Shown piece after piece: positions 16,963-25,793 of a DNA stretch of 64,000 nt (its first letter is position 1; every line of letters starts with the position of its first letter). This DNA comes from Afipia sp. (GTDB lineage Bacteria > Pseudomonadota > Alphaproteobacteria > Rhizobiales > Xanthobacteraceae). The notes below the pieces were generated by a model. That model was not told the origin of the DNA, made no database searches, and worked only from the letters and a program-made list of their open reading frames with translations. Made by a program: the position numbers and the translations under genes. The stretch is taken from positions 506,950-570,949 of the forward strand of contig JAFKER010000005.1 in assembly GCA_017308595.1 (NCBI GenBank), given 5' to 3'.

Positions 16963-18078
16963 CTAGCTGAAGAAGGCCACCTTCTCGGCCTGGCTCATCC
17001 GGCGGATCGGCGCGAGCAGGTCGATGCGCGGTGCCGATGGCTTCGCGACAATCCCGCTGGCGATCAGGCTGGCGCCGAGGGATGCTTGTGCCGTCGCAAC
17101 GGTCTCGATCTCGAAAGTTGTTGTCGCAACGGCTGCCGTCTCAATGACCAACATCTGTGGTGCCATCTCGACAATCGGCTCCGAAGCAATCTCCGGTGTG
17201 GCCTCAAGCTGTAGCGTCTCACGCTGCGCCATCTCAGGCGCTGCCGCTTCAATCGGCGCGACGGCACTCGCGGCCATCTCAACCGGCCGATCTTCTTCCG
17301 CTGCTGCTTCTGGTTCGACCGCAGGAAAGGAATTTTCCAGCACAGCGGCAGGCGCTTCAAACAACTCCGTATCCAGCGAATCCATCTGCCGTTCGCTGGA
17401 TGCATCGGAAGGCGTGAGATCGAGTGCGTCGACTGTTGCAACGGACTCGATCGCGGCCTGCGATTCTGCCGCCGAAGGCGAGAGTGCATCGATATCGCTC
17501 GCAGCCTGATCGAAGGCACGCAGGATATCGTCGCGCACGCCGACCGTCGCCGCATGATCGCAGGCGGCGTTGATCGCATCGACCTGCGTCTCCAGCAGGA
17601 AGCAGATTCGGCCGTCGGCACCGGACTCGCGCAGGCCCCACGCGATTTCGCGGATCACGCGCGCACATTTACGTGCCGGTGCAAGTGCGTCCTCGAAAAC
17701 CGGGCCTGCCAGCGCCTGCACGGCGCTTTCACGCGCCGCCGCAACGATCACTCTCACCGCGGCCATGGCCTCGGGTAACTCACTGGTAGCTGGCTCGATC
17801 GCGGACGGCTCATTCAGCGTCGCTTCACGCAAGGCTTGTTCAGCCGCAGCTTGCCGCTGCTGATCTTCCTTCTGGGCGGCCAGCGAGTTCTCAATGCGCG
17901 CGACGGCTTCCAGCACCATGGCGGTGTCGGCGTTGCGATTGCGTTTCGTGTATTCGTCGAGAAACCAGCGTCCGCGCGCGGTCTCGAGAAACGCTTCGCG
18001 AATCGCCTCGAAGTCCGCGTCCGTCGGCGAGGCGGCGCGGGCTGAAATCGGCGACAGAGCGAAGGCTTCGTTGGACAT
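16963..18078 (-). CDS. Conserved hypothetical acidic Ala/Glu-rich protein
   Basis: 371-residue protein of unknown function. The N-terminal third has a patterned, probably helical segment with GRWFLDEYTKRNRNADTAMVLEAV; I believe this motif recurs in hypothetical proteins of related Rhizobiales. It is followed by a predicted coiled region (ENSLAAQKEDQQRQAAAEQALREA) and a helical block around AGPVFEDALAPARKCARVI. The C-terminal half is low-complexity (Ala, Glu, Pro, Val), ending in a short ordered tail IDLLAPIRRMSQAEKVAFFS. No signal peptide or membrane segment is visible. The ATG at 18078 is preferred over a GTG at 18102; neither has a strong ribosome site. Confidence 0.75.
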   Translation of the reverse strand: MSNEAFALSPISARAASPTDADFEAIREAFLETARGRWFLDEYTKRNRNADTAMVLEAVARIENSLAAQKEDQQRQAAAEQALREATLNEPSAIEPATSELPEAMAAVRVIVAAARESAVQALAGPVFEDALAPARKCARVIREIAWGLRESGADGRICFLLETQVDAINAACDHAATVGVRDDILRAFDQAASDIDALSPSAAESQAAIESVATVDALDLTPSDASSERQMDSLDTELFEAPAAVLENSFPAVEPEAAAEEDRPVEMAASAVAPIEAAAPEMAQRETLQLEATPEIASEPIVEMAPQMLVIETAAVATTTFEIETVATAQASLGASLIASGIVAKPSAPRIDLLAPIRRMSQAEKVAFFS

Positions 18079-18130
18079 GAAAATCCGTGAGAGAAACAGC
18101 ACGCGTTGATGTGGTTCACACGCAAAAGCG

Positions 18131-19387
18131 ATGTCCAGATACGCCGGACACGGGCTAAACAGTCATCACCACGAACCGCGGCGAATCGCAATTCCCTTGC
18201 TTACCAGCGAATCACAAAAGCACCCTGCGGGGCAATCCATTGCCCGTCGATTCGCTGTCGGCGCGAGCCTGTTTTATGCCTCGACGCTGGGCATGGGCGG
18301 GACGTATCTGCCGTTCTTTCCGGTCTGGCTGAAAGCCATCGGCGTCGATGTCTCGTGGATCGGGATCATCACGGCCGTGCCGTCATTCTCTCGCTTCACC
18401 GTGCTGCCATTCGTCACGGCCTTTGCCGAGCGTCGCCAGATCTTGCGCGAAGCCATGATCGTGCTGGCCTTTGTCACGGCTTTCGGTTTTGTCGTGGTCG
18501 GGCTGCTGCATCAGCCGCTGGCGATCCTCATCGTGTTCGGTCTCATGGCCTGTGCCTGGACGCCATTGGCGCCGCTGATCGATGGTTATGCGCTGAAGGG
18601 CGTGGTGCGCTACGGCCTGAACTATGGACCGATGCGGTTGTGGGGCTCGGCAGCTTTCATTGTCGGCGCGCTGGCTGCCGGATTGCTGTTGTCGATGATC
18701 GATCCACGAAATCTGATCTGGGTCATCGTCGCGGTGGCTTTCCTGAGTGCATTTGTCAGCCTCTTCCTCGCACCGCTGGATGCGACAGCCAAATCGGTGG
18801 CGTCTGCACGCGCCAGCGGCCTGCTGCGGCGGCCGTTGTTTCTCGCGATCATCGGCGCATCGGCGCTGATCCAGGCCAGCCACGCCGCCTATTACGGCTT
18901 CTCCGCGATCACCTGGCAGAATGCGGGCTTAAGCGGCTTTACGATTGCAGTGCTGTGGTCGCTCGGGGTGATCGCCGAGATTATAATTTTTGCGATATCG
19001 CCGCGCTTCACTGTGTCGCCCACAGTTCTGGTGATGATTGGTGCCGCAAGTGGCGTTCTGCGCTGGGCGGTCACCGCGCAAGACCCAAGGATCGAAATTC
19101 TCACCGCCGCGCAGATCATGCACGGATTGACCTTCGGGATCACGCAGGTCGGGACCGTGGCGCTGCTGGTTCGCCATGTGCCGTCTCAATGGCTCGCCAG
19201 CGCGCAGGGCTACATGTCGGCGCTGACGGGCATCACCTTCAGCCTCGCCATGGTGTGTTCCGGGCTGATTTACGCCCGGGTCGGCGAGGGCGTGTACTAC
19301 GCCATGGCGGGGATGGCGCTGGCGGGTGGTCTTGTCATGGCCACCGCGCGCAAGCGGCTCGATGCCCATCGTGCGTTGATCGACTAA
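18131..19387 (+). CDS. MFS transporter, HcaT-like (3-phenylpropionate transporter family)
   Basis: 418-residue major facilitator with 12 predicted helices. The region RRFAVGASLFYASTLGMGGTYLPFFPVWLKAIG followed by SWIGIITAVPSFSRF is typical of the MFS_1_like/HcaT group. The first 40 residues are hydrophilic and unlike the family, so the true start may lie downstream of 18131, near 18200-18240. Its TAA stop overlaps the TAG stop of the convergent epimerase gene. The substrate is not known. Confidence 0.8.
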   Translation: MSRYAGHGLNSHHHEPRRIAIPLLTSESQKHPAGQSIARRFAVGASLFYASTLGMGGTYLPFFPVWLKAIGVDVSWIGIITAVPSFSRFTVLPFVTAFAERRQILREAMIVLAFVTAFGFVVVGLLHQPLAILIVFGLMACAWTPLAPLIDGYALKGVVRYGLNYGPMRLWGSAAFIVGALAAGLLLSMIDPRNLIWVIVAVAFLSAFVSLFLAPLDATAKSVASARASGLLRRPLFLAIIGASALIQASHAAYYGFSAITWQNAGLSGFTIAVLWSLGVIAEIIIFAISPRFTVSPTVLVMIGAASGVLRWAVTAQDPRIEILTAAQIMHGLTFGITQVGTVALLVRHVPSQWLASAQGYMSALTGITFSLAMVCSGLIYARVGEGVYYAMAGMALAGGLVMATARKRLDAHRALID

Positions 19388-20388
19388 CCCCAGAGACCGG
19401 CATCGGGCGGATAAACCGTGCTGCCGTCATAGCGCAGGCCGTCGTCCCGATCCTTCGCCAGCAGCAGCGGCCCGTCGAGGTCGACCACGCGCGCACTTTG
19501 AGCGATCATCATCGCGGGGGCCATGGCCAGTGATGTGGCGACCATGCAACCGACCATCAGGTCGAACCCCAGCGCTCGCGCCTCATCCGCCATGGCCAGC
19601 GCCTCGGTCAGACCTCCGGTTTTGTCGAGCTTGATATTGATGGCGTCGTAGCGCTCGCGCAGACTCTCCAGCGACCTCCGGTCATGGACACTTTCATCCG
19701 CGCAGACGGCCACGGGCCGCTCGATGCGGGCCAGCGCCTGATCCTGTCCGGCGGGCAGGGGCTGCTCGATCATGGTCACCCCGACCTCGGCGCAGGCGGC
19801 CAGATGCCGTTCCAGGTTACCGCCGGCCCAGGCCTCATTGGCATCGACGATCAATTCGGCCTTGGGGGCAGCCTTGCGGACCGCAGCGATCCGGGCTTCG
19901 TCGCCGTCGCCACCAAGCTTGATCTTGAGCAGCGGGCGGTGGGCGGCTTGTGCGGTCGCTTCGGCCATACTCTCAGCGCTCCCCAGGGAGATCGTATAGG
20001 CGGTGGTCAGCGGCTTTGGTTCGGGACGTCCGATCAGTTCCCATATCCGTTTTTTCGCTACCTTGGCCTCAAGGTCCCACAGCGCGCAGTCGAGCGCATT
20101 GCGGGCAGCGCCCGGGGCCATCCGCGATTGCAGCGCTTGCCGGTCCAGCCCGTCGCGGAACGCGTCGCGCAGGCTAAGGATGGTCTGCAGCGTAACCTCC
20201 GGGGTTTCGCCATAACGGGCATAGGGAACACACTCGCCGCGCCCGACAATCGCCTCACCGTTAGGGTTTTGGCGACTTACCTCAGCCACAATCACAGCCG
20301 CTTCTGTTTTGGCGCCCCGGCTGATGGTGAAAGCACCGGCAATGGGCCAGCGCTCGATCCGGGCGGCAAGTTTCAGCGATGGCATCAT
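19384..20388 (-). CDS. Dipeptide epimerase (L-Ala-D/L-Glu epimerase type, enolase superfamily)
   Basis: 334-residue member of the mandelate racemase/muconate lactonizing family. The barrel carries the KIKLGGDGDE motif with the catalytic KxK-type lysine, metal ligands in IVDANEAW, MIEQPLPAGQD and VCADESVHD, and the second catalytic Lys in NIKLDKTGGL. The DxD-containing C-terminus fits dipeptide epimerases that recycle murein peptides. Two adjacent ATGs (20388 and 20385) are possible starts. A long open frame continues upstream of them, but it lies antisense to mlaE and is not credible. Confidence 0.85.
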   Translation of the reverse strand: MMPSLKLAARIERWPIAGAFTISRGAKTEAAVIVAEVSRQNPNGEAIVGRGECVPYARYGETPEVTLQTILSLRDAFRDGLDRQALQSRMAPGAARNALDCALWDLEAKVAKKRIWELIGRPEPKPLTTAYTISLGSAESMAEATAQAAHRPLLKIKLGGDGDEARIAAVRKAAPKAELIVDANEAWAGGNLERHLAACAEVGVTMIEQPLPAGQDQALARIERPVAVCADESVHDRRSLESLRERYDAINIKLDKTGGLTEALAMADEARALGFDLMVGCMVATSLAMAPAMMIAQSARVVDLDGPLLLAKDRDDGLRYDGSTVYPPDAGLWG

Positions 20389-20514
20389 TTGTGAAATCGA
20401 TTTTCGTGAGGGCGGGCTTGCCCAGATAGCGCAATTGTGGCTCTTAGTCATATCCCCGTACAGATTGTTGGCATTCGTGATAGGTTGCTTGGTCAACCGG
20501 CGCAGGAGTTGGGC

Positions 20515-21648
20515 TTGAACGGCAATCCGACATTGGAGCAGGTGAACGTTGGCGCGGGTCTTGCGCTGCGCGCGGCCGGCCAATGGACCGTCCACCATGC
20601 GCCCGACCTGGAAAAGATCGTCGAGGACACCGAGCGGCTCAAGGGTGCTCCGGCCAACATCGTGATCGATGTTTCGCAGGTTTCCAGCCTCGATACGTTC
20701 GGGGCGTGGCTGATCGAACGGCTGCGCCGCAGCCTGACCCAGGGCGGTGTCGAGCCGAATGTCGCGGGCCTGTCCGCCAACTATGCGAGCCTCGTGAATG
20801 AGGTCCGGCAGGTGAAGCCGGGTCTGGTTCACAAGCGCCAGCGGCAGACACTGCTTGGGATGCTCGATGGCGTCGGCCGCAGCGTGGTCGAGGTCGGCGG
20901 CACGCTGGTCGGCCTGATCGGCATGCTGGGCGCGATCCTCAACGCGCTGTTCCGGGTGATCCGCCATCCGACCAGTTTCCGGTTCACCTCGATGGTTCAT
21001 CACCTAGAGCAGGTGTGCTGGCGCGCGGTGCCGATCGTGCTGCTGATCACCTTCCTGATCGGCTGTATCATCGCCCAGCAGGGTATCTTCCATTTCCGCA
21101 AGTTCGGCGCCGACGTCTTCGTCGTCGACATGCTCGGCGTGCTGGTGCTGCGCGAACTCGGCGTGCTGCTGGTCGCGATCATGGTCGCTGGCCGATCGGG
21201 CAGCGCCTATACAGCGGAACTCGGTTCGATGCGGATGCGCGAGGAAGTCGACGCGTTGCGCACCATGGGCTTCGATCCGACCGAAGTGCTGATCCTGCCG
21301 CGTATTGTCGCGCTGATCATCGCCATGCCGATTCTGGCCTTCCTCGGCGCCATGGCCGCGCTTTACGGCGGCGGTCTTGTCGCATGGGGTTATGGCGGCG
21401 TGCAGCCGGATGCATTTCTGGTCCGCCTCAAGGAAGCGATCTCCATCAATCATTTCACCGTGGGCATGGTGAAGGCGCCCTTCATGGCGCTGGTGATCGG
21501 CGTTGTCGCCTGCGTCGAAGGCGCGGCGGTGAAGGGCAGCGCCGAGTCGCTCGGCCAGCACACCACGGCCTCGGTGGTGAAATCGATCTTCTTTGTCATC
21601 GTCATGGATGGTCTGTTCGCCATCTTCTTCGCGACGATCAATATATGA
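20515..21648 (+). CDS. mlaE: MlaE-type ABC permease with N-terminal STAS domain
   Basis: Inner-membrane subunit of an Mla-like phospholipid transporter. Residues about 1-105 form a STAS domain (IVIDVSQVSSLDTFGAWLIERL), replacing the separate MlaB of E. coli; the rest is the MlaE permease with FRKFGADVFVVDMLGVLVLRE and AGRSGSAYTAELGSM. The TTG at 20515 is chosen because AGGAG lies 6 nt upstream; an in-frame GTG at 20437 has no ribosome site. The gene overlaps mlaF by four bases (ATGA). Confidence 0.9.
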   Translation: MNGNPTLEQVNVGAGLALRAAGQWTVHHAPDLEKIVEDTERLKGAPANIVIDVSQVSSLDTFGAWLIERLRRSLTQGGVEPNVAGLSANYASLVNEVRQVKPGLVHKRQRQTLLGMLDGVGRSVVEVGGTLVGLIGMLGAILNALFRVIRHPTSFRFTSMVHHLEQVCWRAVPIVLLITFLIGCIIAQQGIFHFRKFGADVFVVDMLGVLVLRELGVLLVAIMVAGRSGSAYTAELGSMRMREEVDALRTMGFDPTEVLILPRIVALIIAMPILAFLGAMAALYGGGLVAWGYGGVQPDAFLVRLKEAISINHFTVGMVKAPFMALVIGVVACVEGAAVKGSAESLGQHTTASVVKSIFFVIVMDGLFAIFFATINI

Positions 21649-22427
21649 GCAAGACGATGGCGGGGAACTTCGACGATCACATCATCCGCGTGCGTGATCT
21701 TACGGTGAAGCTGAACGATAACCTCATTCTGAATCACCTGGATCTCGACGTAAGGCGCGGCGAGATTCTCGGCTTTGTCGGTGCGTCAGGCGCGGGCAAG
21801 TCGGTGCTGACCCGTACCATTATCGGCCTGATGCCCAAACTCTCCGGCACCATCGAAGTGTTTGGTGTCAACATGGGCGAGGCGAGCGAGGATCAGCGCC
21901 GCGCGGTCGAGCGCCGCTGGGGTGTGCTGTTCCAGCACGGCGCGTTGTTCTCGTCGCTGAACGTGCGTCAGAATATCCAGTTTCCGGTGCGCGAATTCAT
22001 GAACGTATCCGAGCGGTTGCTCGATGAAATCGCCATCGCCAAGCTCGCCATGGTGGGCCTCAAGCCCGAGGTGGCCGAGCGGTTCCCGTCGGAACTCTCC
22101 GGCGGCATGATTAAACGCGTGGCGCTCGCCCGCGCGCTCGCGCTCGATCCTGAGATCGTGTTTCTTGACGAACCGACTTCGGGTCTCGATCCGATCAGCG
22201 CCGGTGAGTTCGATCAGCTTGTGATGACGCTGCAGCGTACTTTGGGATTGACCGTTTTCATGGTAACCCATGATCTCGACAGCCTTAAAACGGCGTGCAA
22301 CCGGATCGCGGTGTTAGGGGATCGCAAGGTTCTGCTGGTAGGCACGATGGACGATATGCTGGCCTCGCAGCATCCGTGGTTGCGGGCCTATTTTCATGGC
22401 AAGCGGGCAAGGGCTGTCGTCGCATAA
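21645..22427 (+). CDS. mlaF: MlaF-type ABC transporter ATP-binding protein
   Basis: 260-residue ATPase of the Mla lipid transporter. Walker A GASGAGKS is at about residues 46-53, the ABC signature SELSGGMIKR near 150, Walker B IVFLDEP near 172 and the switch His in VTHDLDSL. Translation is probably coupled to mlaE through the ATGA overlap at 21645. mlaD follows after 47 nt. The open frame extends upstream inside mlaE, but the product begins at this ATG. Confidence 0.93.
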   Translation: MSKTMAGNFDDHIIRVRDLTVKLNDNLILNHLDLDVRRGEILGFVGASGAGKSVLTRTIIGLMPKLSGTIEVFGVNMGEASEDQRRAVERRWGVLFQHGALFSSLNVRQNIQFPVREFMNVSERLLDEIAIAKLAMVGLKPEVAERFPSELSGGMIKRVALARALALDPEIVFLDEPTSGLDPISAGEFDQLVMTLQRTLGLTVFMVTHDLDSLKTACNRIAVLGDRKVLLVGTMDDMLASQHPWLRAYFHGKRARAVVA

Positions 22428-22474
22428 GAGCTGCCGTTGCGTAATTTTTGTTGCGTTGATTTGGAGTTAAACTA

Positions 22475-23308
22475 ATGGAAACAAAGGCAAATTACGTCCT
22501 GATCGGGGCGTTCACGCTGGCGGTGGTCGCCGCGGCCTTTGGCTTTGTGTTCTGGTTCCAGAACCTCGGGGCAGCCGCTCAGCGCGTTCCGCTGCGCATC
22601 GTGTTCGAGGGCGCGGCGTCCGGCCTGCGCACTGGCGGCAACGTCAACTTCAACGGCATCAAGATCGGCGAAGTCACTTCGATCAAGCTCGACGATCCCA
22701 AGCGCGTCGTCGTCATCACCAACGTCGACAAGAGCGCGCCGATCCGCAAGGACTCGCTCGTTGGTCTGGAATTCGCCGGCCTGACCGGCGTGTCGTCGAT
22801 CTCGCTCAAGGGCGGCTCGCTTGAAGGCGGGGGTGTGCCCGTGGCGGAAGACGGCGTGCCGACGCTGACGGCTGATCCGAACGCGATCCAGGACATCGGC
22901 GAGGCGGTGCGCGGTGTGCTGCAGAACGTCAACAAGCTGGTTCTCGACAATCAGGAAGCGCTCAAGAGCAGCATGGCCAATGTCGAGGTGTTCTCGAAGA
23001 GCCTTGCATCCAACTCCGCCCGGATCGACAGCATCATGTCCGGAGTTGACGGGCTGATGGGTGAGAAGGGCGAGCTTCAGGCCGCGGCGCGCTCTTTCCG
23101 CGAACTGGCCGACAATCTCGACAAGCGCTCCGCTGGTCTCATCATCGACGGCCGCCGCACGCTGGCCGACATCAGCCGCGCGGTGAACAATTTCGACCGC
23201 AACCCGACCCGCGTGCTGTTCGGCGCGGGGCAGAGGGATGCGGCACCGGCCCCAGCGGCTCCGGCACCGGCGCGTAACCCGAGCGACGCCCGCGCCCGGC
23301 AGCGGTAA
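22475..23308 (+). CDS. mlaD: MlaD-type MCE-domain lipid-binding protein
   Basis: 277-residue periplasmic protein anchored by one N-terminal helix (YVLIGAFTLAVVAAAFGFVFWF). The single MCE domain follows at about residues 38-118 (LRIVFEGAASGLRTGGNVNFNGIKIGEV) and then a helical stretch. The C-terminus is Ala/Pro-rich (DAAPAPAAPAPARNP). It would form the hexameric ring above MlaFE. No mlaC or lipoprotein gene follows, so that part must be elsewhere or absent. Confidence 0.9.
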   Translation: METKANYVLIGAFTLAVVAAAFGFVFWFQNLGAAAQRVPLRIVFEGAASGLRTGGNVNFNGIKIGEVTSIKLDDPKRVVVITNVDKSAPIRKDSLVGLEFAGLTGVSSISLKGGSLEGGGVPVAEDGVPTLTADPNAIQDIGEAVRGVLQNVNKLVLDNQEALKSSMANVEVFSKSLASNSARIDSIMSGVDGLMGEKGELQAAARSFRELADNLDKRSAGLIIDGRRTLADISRAVNNFDRNPTRVLFGAGQRDAAPAPAAPAPARNPSDARARQR

Positions 23309-23374
23309 AGCGTTGCACTTCGTCCCGCGCGTGGGCGAGGTGGTGTTTGAGACTGTCGCAGAATCTCTCTCCAT

Positions 23375-23499
23375 GTCGTCCCGGCGCAGGCCGGGACTCA
23401 TACTCCCCAGGCTGTCAATTTAAGGGAGATGCTGGAGGGATCTGCGCGTTATCACGACGAATTCGGCGATGATGTATCCCGGTCTGCACCGGGACGACA
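23375..23499. repeat. Composite inverted-repeat element, family D, diverged copy
   Basis: Two GTCCCGG-type palindromes in inverted orientation bound a roughly 70-nt middle section. The middle contains a TCAATTTAAGGG stretch like the TCAATTAAAGCG in the copy at 42385-42499. The element fills the gap between the convergent mlaD and HbpS-like genes and may terminate both. Confidence 0.7.
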
Positions 23500-23538
23500 T
23501 TGTGATGCGTCGCAACGTCCGGAGACTGAGCCGCGAGA

Positions 23539-24036
23539 TCAAAAATCCAGCTTGTCGCTGATCGCCGCGATGCCAGCCTTGGCGCAGGCTTCATCCGCAT
23601 CGCCGCCCGGCGCGCCGGACACGCCGATGCCGCCAAGCATCGAGCCGCCGGCTTCGATCATCACGCCGCCGCCGATCAGCACCACATTGGGAAGCTGCCG
23701 CAGGCCCTGCATCGCGGGCGCCTGAGTTGCGGCGACGAGTTCGGTGGTGTTGCTCTTGAAACTGACAGCCGTCCACGCCTTGCCGGTTGCCGTGGGCGGT
23801 GAATGGGCGCCCGCAAAACGGTCGCGCAGCATCACCTGAGGTGTGCCGGAACGATCGACCACGGCGACCGACACCTGATAGCCGCGCTTGCGACATTCGT
23901 TGAGTGCGGCCTTTGCCGCGTCCAGCGCGATCTCGGGGGTGAGGGATTTGGTTGCGACGGTGGCATCCTGCGCGCGTGCCGGAGCCGAGGCGAAGGCGCA
24001 GACAGCAGCCAGTACGAACAGAGTTTGCTTCTTCAT
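23539..24036 (-). CDS. Secreted haem-binding protein, HbpS/GlcG family
   Basis: 165-residue protein with a signal peptide (MKKQTLFVLAAVCAFASAPARAQ) and a GlcG/HbpS domain (ALNECRKRGYQVSVAVVDRSG, then VLIGGGVMIEAGGSMLGGIGVSGAPGGDADEACAKAG). Start 24036 has GGAG 6-7 nt upstream; the in-frame ATG at 24066 does not suit the signal peptide. It lies downstream of soxX on the same strand, separated by 183 nt with a repeat, so a link with the Sox system is possible but unproven. HbpS-like proteins bind haem or cobalamin; the ligand here is unknown. Confidence 0.82.
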   Translation of the reverse strand: MKKQTLFVLAAVCAFASAPARAQDATVATKSLTPEIALDAAKAALNECRKRGYQVSVAVVDRSGTPQVMLRDRFAGAHSPPTATGKAWTAVSFKSNTTELVAATQAPAMQGLRQLPNVVLIGGGVMIEAGGSMLGGIGVSGAPGGDADEACAKAGIAAISDKLDF

Positions 24037-24127
24037 TTTTTGCTCCTTGCTCCGGCGCGCGCTCATGGAGAGGAAGCGCTATTGCGCCATCGCGAACCAT
24101 GGGGTGATTGTCGAACACATATCGAGC

Positions 24128-24180
24128 CCCACCTCATCCTTCGAGATGCACGCGAGAAACGCGCTCCCGGGATGAGGTGT
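24128..24180. repeat. Repeat family C, short copy
   Basis: Starts CACCTCATCC and ends GGGATGAGGTG, an inverted repeat with a GCACGCGAGAAACGCGC centre. It is related to the larger element at 11411-11552. It lies just downstream of soxX and may end its transcript. Confidence 0.55.
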
Positions 24181-24219
24181 CAGCATATCAGGTCGGGCGC
24201 ACGCGCCCGGATCGTTAGC

Positions 24220-24852
24220 CTACTTGTTGACCGGCGATTCCGGGTCGAACAGTAGCGCCACGAGATCCTGGATCTGCTTCTCGTCCAGAACCTTGTTCGC
24301 GCCGAAGCGCGGCATGCTGGAACATGCGAACACAGCCTGCGAGTCGTAGATTTTGGTGAAGGCGTTCTTGATCTCGTCCGGCGCGTATTTGCGGTCCTTG
24401 CCATAGTTGGTCAGGCTCGGCCCCAGCGTGCCGTAGGAGACTTCGGATTTCTCCAACTGATGGCAGGCATAGCAGTTGCCGCCCGCGACAGTGCCGGGCG
24501 GATCGGAGAACTGCCCGCCGCGGCCATTGTTGGCGACCTTGCGGCCTTCCTTCCAGTCACCGAGGAATTTTCCGTCGGCCGGATAAACCACCTTCGCAAG
24601 CTCGCGCTTGACGATGGCATCGGCTTCCTTCGACGGCACATTGTTGTGGAAGGCGTTGCAGGTCTTGAGCGTTTCGTCCGGGACGATGCGCTCCTGCCAT
24701 TCCGGCGGTGCCTTGCCGAACGTCGCCTTCACATAAGCGTCGACGAGCGCGGGATCGGCGCTCTTCGGTGCGGTCTGCGCCGAAGCGTTGAAGGGAAGGG
24801 CGATAAAACCTGCAGCGAGAGCCAGCGCGGCGATCTTCATTGTGTTTGTCAT
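24220..24852 (-). CDS. soxX: Sulfur oxidation c-type cytochrome SoxX
   Basis: Monohaem subunit of SoxAX, which couples thiosulfate oxidatively to the SoxY cysteine in the periplasm. The 210-residue product has a signal peptide (MTNTMKIAALALAAGFIALPFNASAQ), haem site CYACH (127-131) and a likely Met ligand in SSMPRFG. GAGGAG lies about 6 nt before the ATG at 24852. It follows soxA by 14 nt, so the pair is one operon. Confidence 0.93.
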   Translation of the reverse strand: MTNTMKIAALALAAGFIALPFNASAQTAPKSADPALVDAYVKATFGKAPPEWQERIVPDETLKTCNAFHNNVPSKEADAIVKRELAKVVYPADGKFLGDWKEGRKVANNGRGGQFSDPPGTVAGGNCYACHQLEKSEVSYGTLGPSLTNYGKDRKYAPDEIKNAFTKIYDSQAVFACSSMPRFGANKVLDEKQIQDLVALLFDPESPVNK

Positions 24853-24866
24853 GATGCGCTCCTCTC

Positions 24867-25685
24867 TCAACGCTTGATCGACGGGACGTTGATTTCGCCG
24901 CCCGCGGCCTGCTTCTGCAGGAACACGGTCAGTGCGGTGAGTGCGTCGGACGCGTATTCAGGAACCGGCCAGCGCTGCTGGCGATAGCAGTCCCACAAGC
25001 GATGTTGCATGGTGCGCAGCGCGCCCTGCGACACGCGATAGGTCGGCCAGCCACCCATGGTTTCCTGCGGCTGCTTGCCGGGCTTCGACAGATCCGGCAG
25101 GCCCTGCAGGCGAATGCGCTTGCCTTCTTCCGAATGGCAAGTCGAGCAGGAGAAATCGTTCACACCGCCGCGCCGATAGAACAGCGCTTCGCCGACAGCG
25201 GCCATTTCCTGTTCCTTCGGATGGCTGAGTGGAACGTCGATCTTCATGCCGTTCGACTTGTTGGCGATGAAGGCGACGAGGTCCTGCATGTCCGACGCGC
25301 GGCCCGGTGCGGAGAAACGGCGCGCGATCACGTCCTTGGTGTCGAGACCCTGAATGTTGGTCATGCACCAGAGCAGGCGCTGTTCAAGGTCCATCACCTT
25401 GTCGGCATCCTTGAAGTAACGCGGCATCTTGGCGAAGGCGCCTTCCAGCTTGCCGGGGCCCTGGCCGAGATCGCAGGTCTCAAGCGAGACGTCCTTGGTG
25501 CCGCGCTTCTGGCTCCAGAGCAGTTCGCCGCGATCGACCGCGAGATAGCCGGGATTGGACATCGGATCGGAAATCATGGCGCGATAACGCTCGATTTCCT
25601 TTTCGCTGGCGTCCTGCGCGGAAGCGCCAGACGCGCACATCAGAATCGCAAAGGCGATTGCCGACCGAATCGTGGTCCGTCTCAT
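24867..25685 (-). CDS. soxA: Sulfur oxidation cytochrome SoxA (monohaem type)
   Basis: Catalytic cytochrome of SoxAX, 272 residues with signal peptide. Only one CxxCH is present (CSTCH, 180-184). At the place of the lost N-terminal haem there are two isolated cysteines (TCDLGQG and LLWCMTN), as in monohaem SoxA proteins where they form a disulfide. The active-site Cys ligand, which forms the persulfide, lies in [11 protein letters not shown] (Cys233). First gene of the leftward soxAX operon, divergent from soxY. Confidence 0.95.
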   Translation of the reverse strand: MRRTTIRSAIAFAILMCASGASAQDASEKEIERYRAMISDPMSNPGYLAVDRGELLWSQKRGTKDVSLETCDLGQGPGKLEGAFAKMPRYFKDADKVMDLEQRLLWCMTNIQGLDTKDVIARRFSAPGRASDMQDLVAFIANKSNGMKIDVPLSHPKEQEMAAVGEALFYRRGGVNDFSCSTCHSEEGKRIRLQGLPDLSKPGKQPQETMGGWPTYRVSQGALRTMQHRLWDCYRQQRWPVPEYASDALTALTVFLQKQAAGGEINVPSIKR

Positions 25686-25777
25686 TCTTGGTCCCTCCCT
25701 CCGTCAGACCGTCTGCGCGGTCTTTTCGGTTCCTTGCCGAATCCAGTATTCTGGTCGACATACTAGAACATCTTTAC

Positions 25778-25793
25778 ATTCAAAAAAAAGAAT
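25778..25793. promoter_or_regulatory. ATTC-N8-GAAT operator in the soxA/soxY gap
   Basis: Exact ATTC-AAAAAAAA-GAAT palindrome (half-sites 25778-25781 and 25790-25793) in the 204-nt divergent region. As I recall it, ATTC-N8-GAAT is the site of the ArsR-family persulfide sensor SqrR; the related SoxR and BigR proteins regulate sulfur oxidation. The right half-site touches the TATAAT box at 25793-25798, so binding would block soxY transcription. No arsR-type gene is present in the window. Confidence 0.6.

Noticed and set aside
20389-21003. N-terminal extension of the dipeptide epimerase up to 21003
   Set aside because: It would add over 200 residues antisense to the STAS domain of mlaE, and they match no enolase-family sequence.
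23539-24036. Calling the HbpS-like protein a sox component such as SoxG
   Set aside because: Its domain is GlcG/HbpS-like, and a repeat plus 183 nt separates it from soxX, so only position supports a link.
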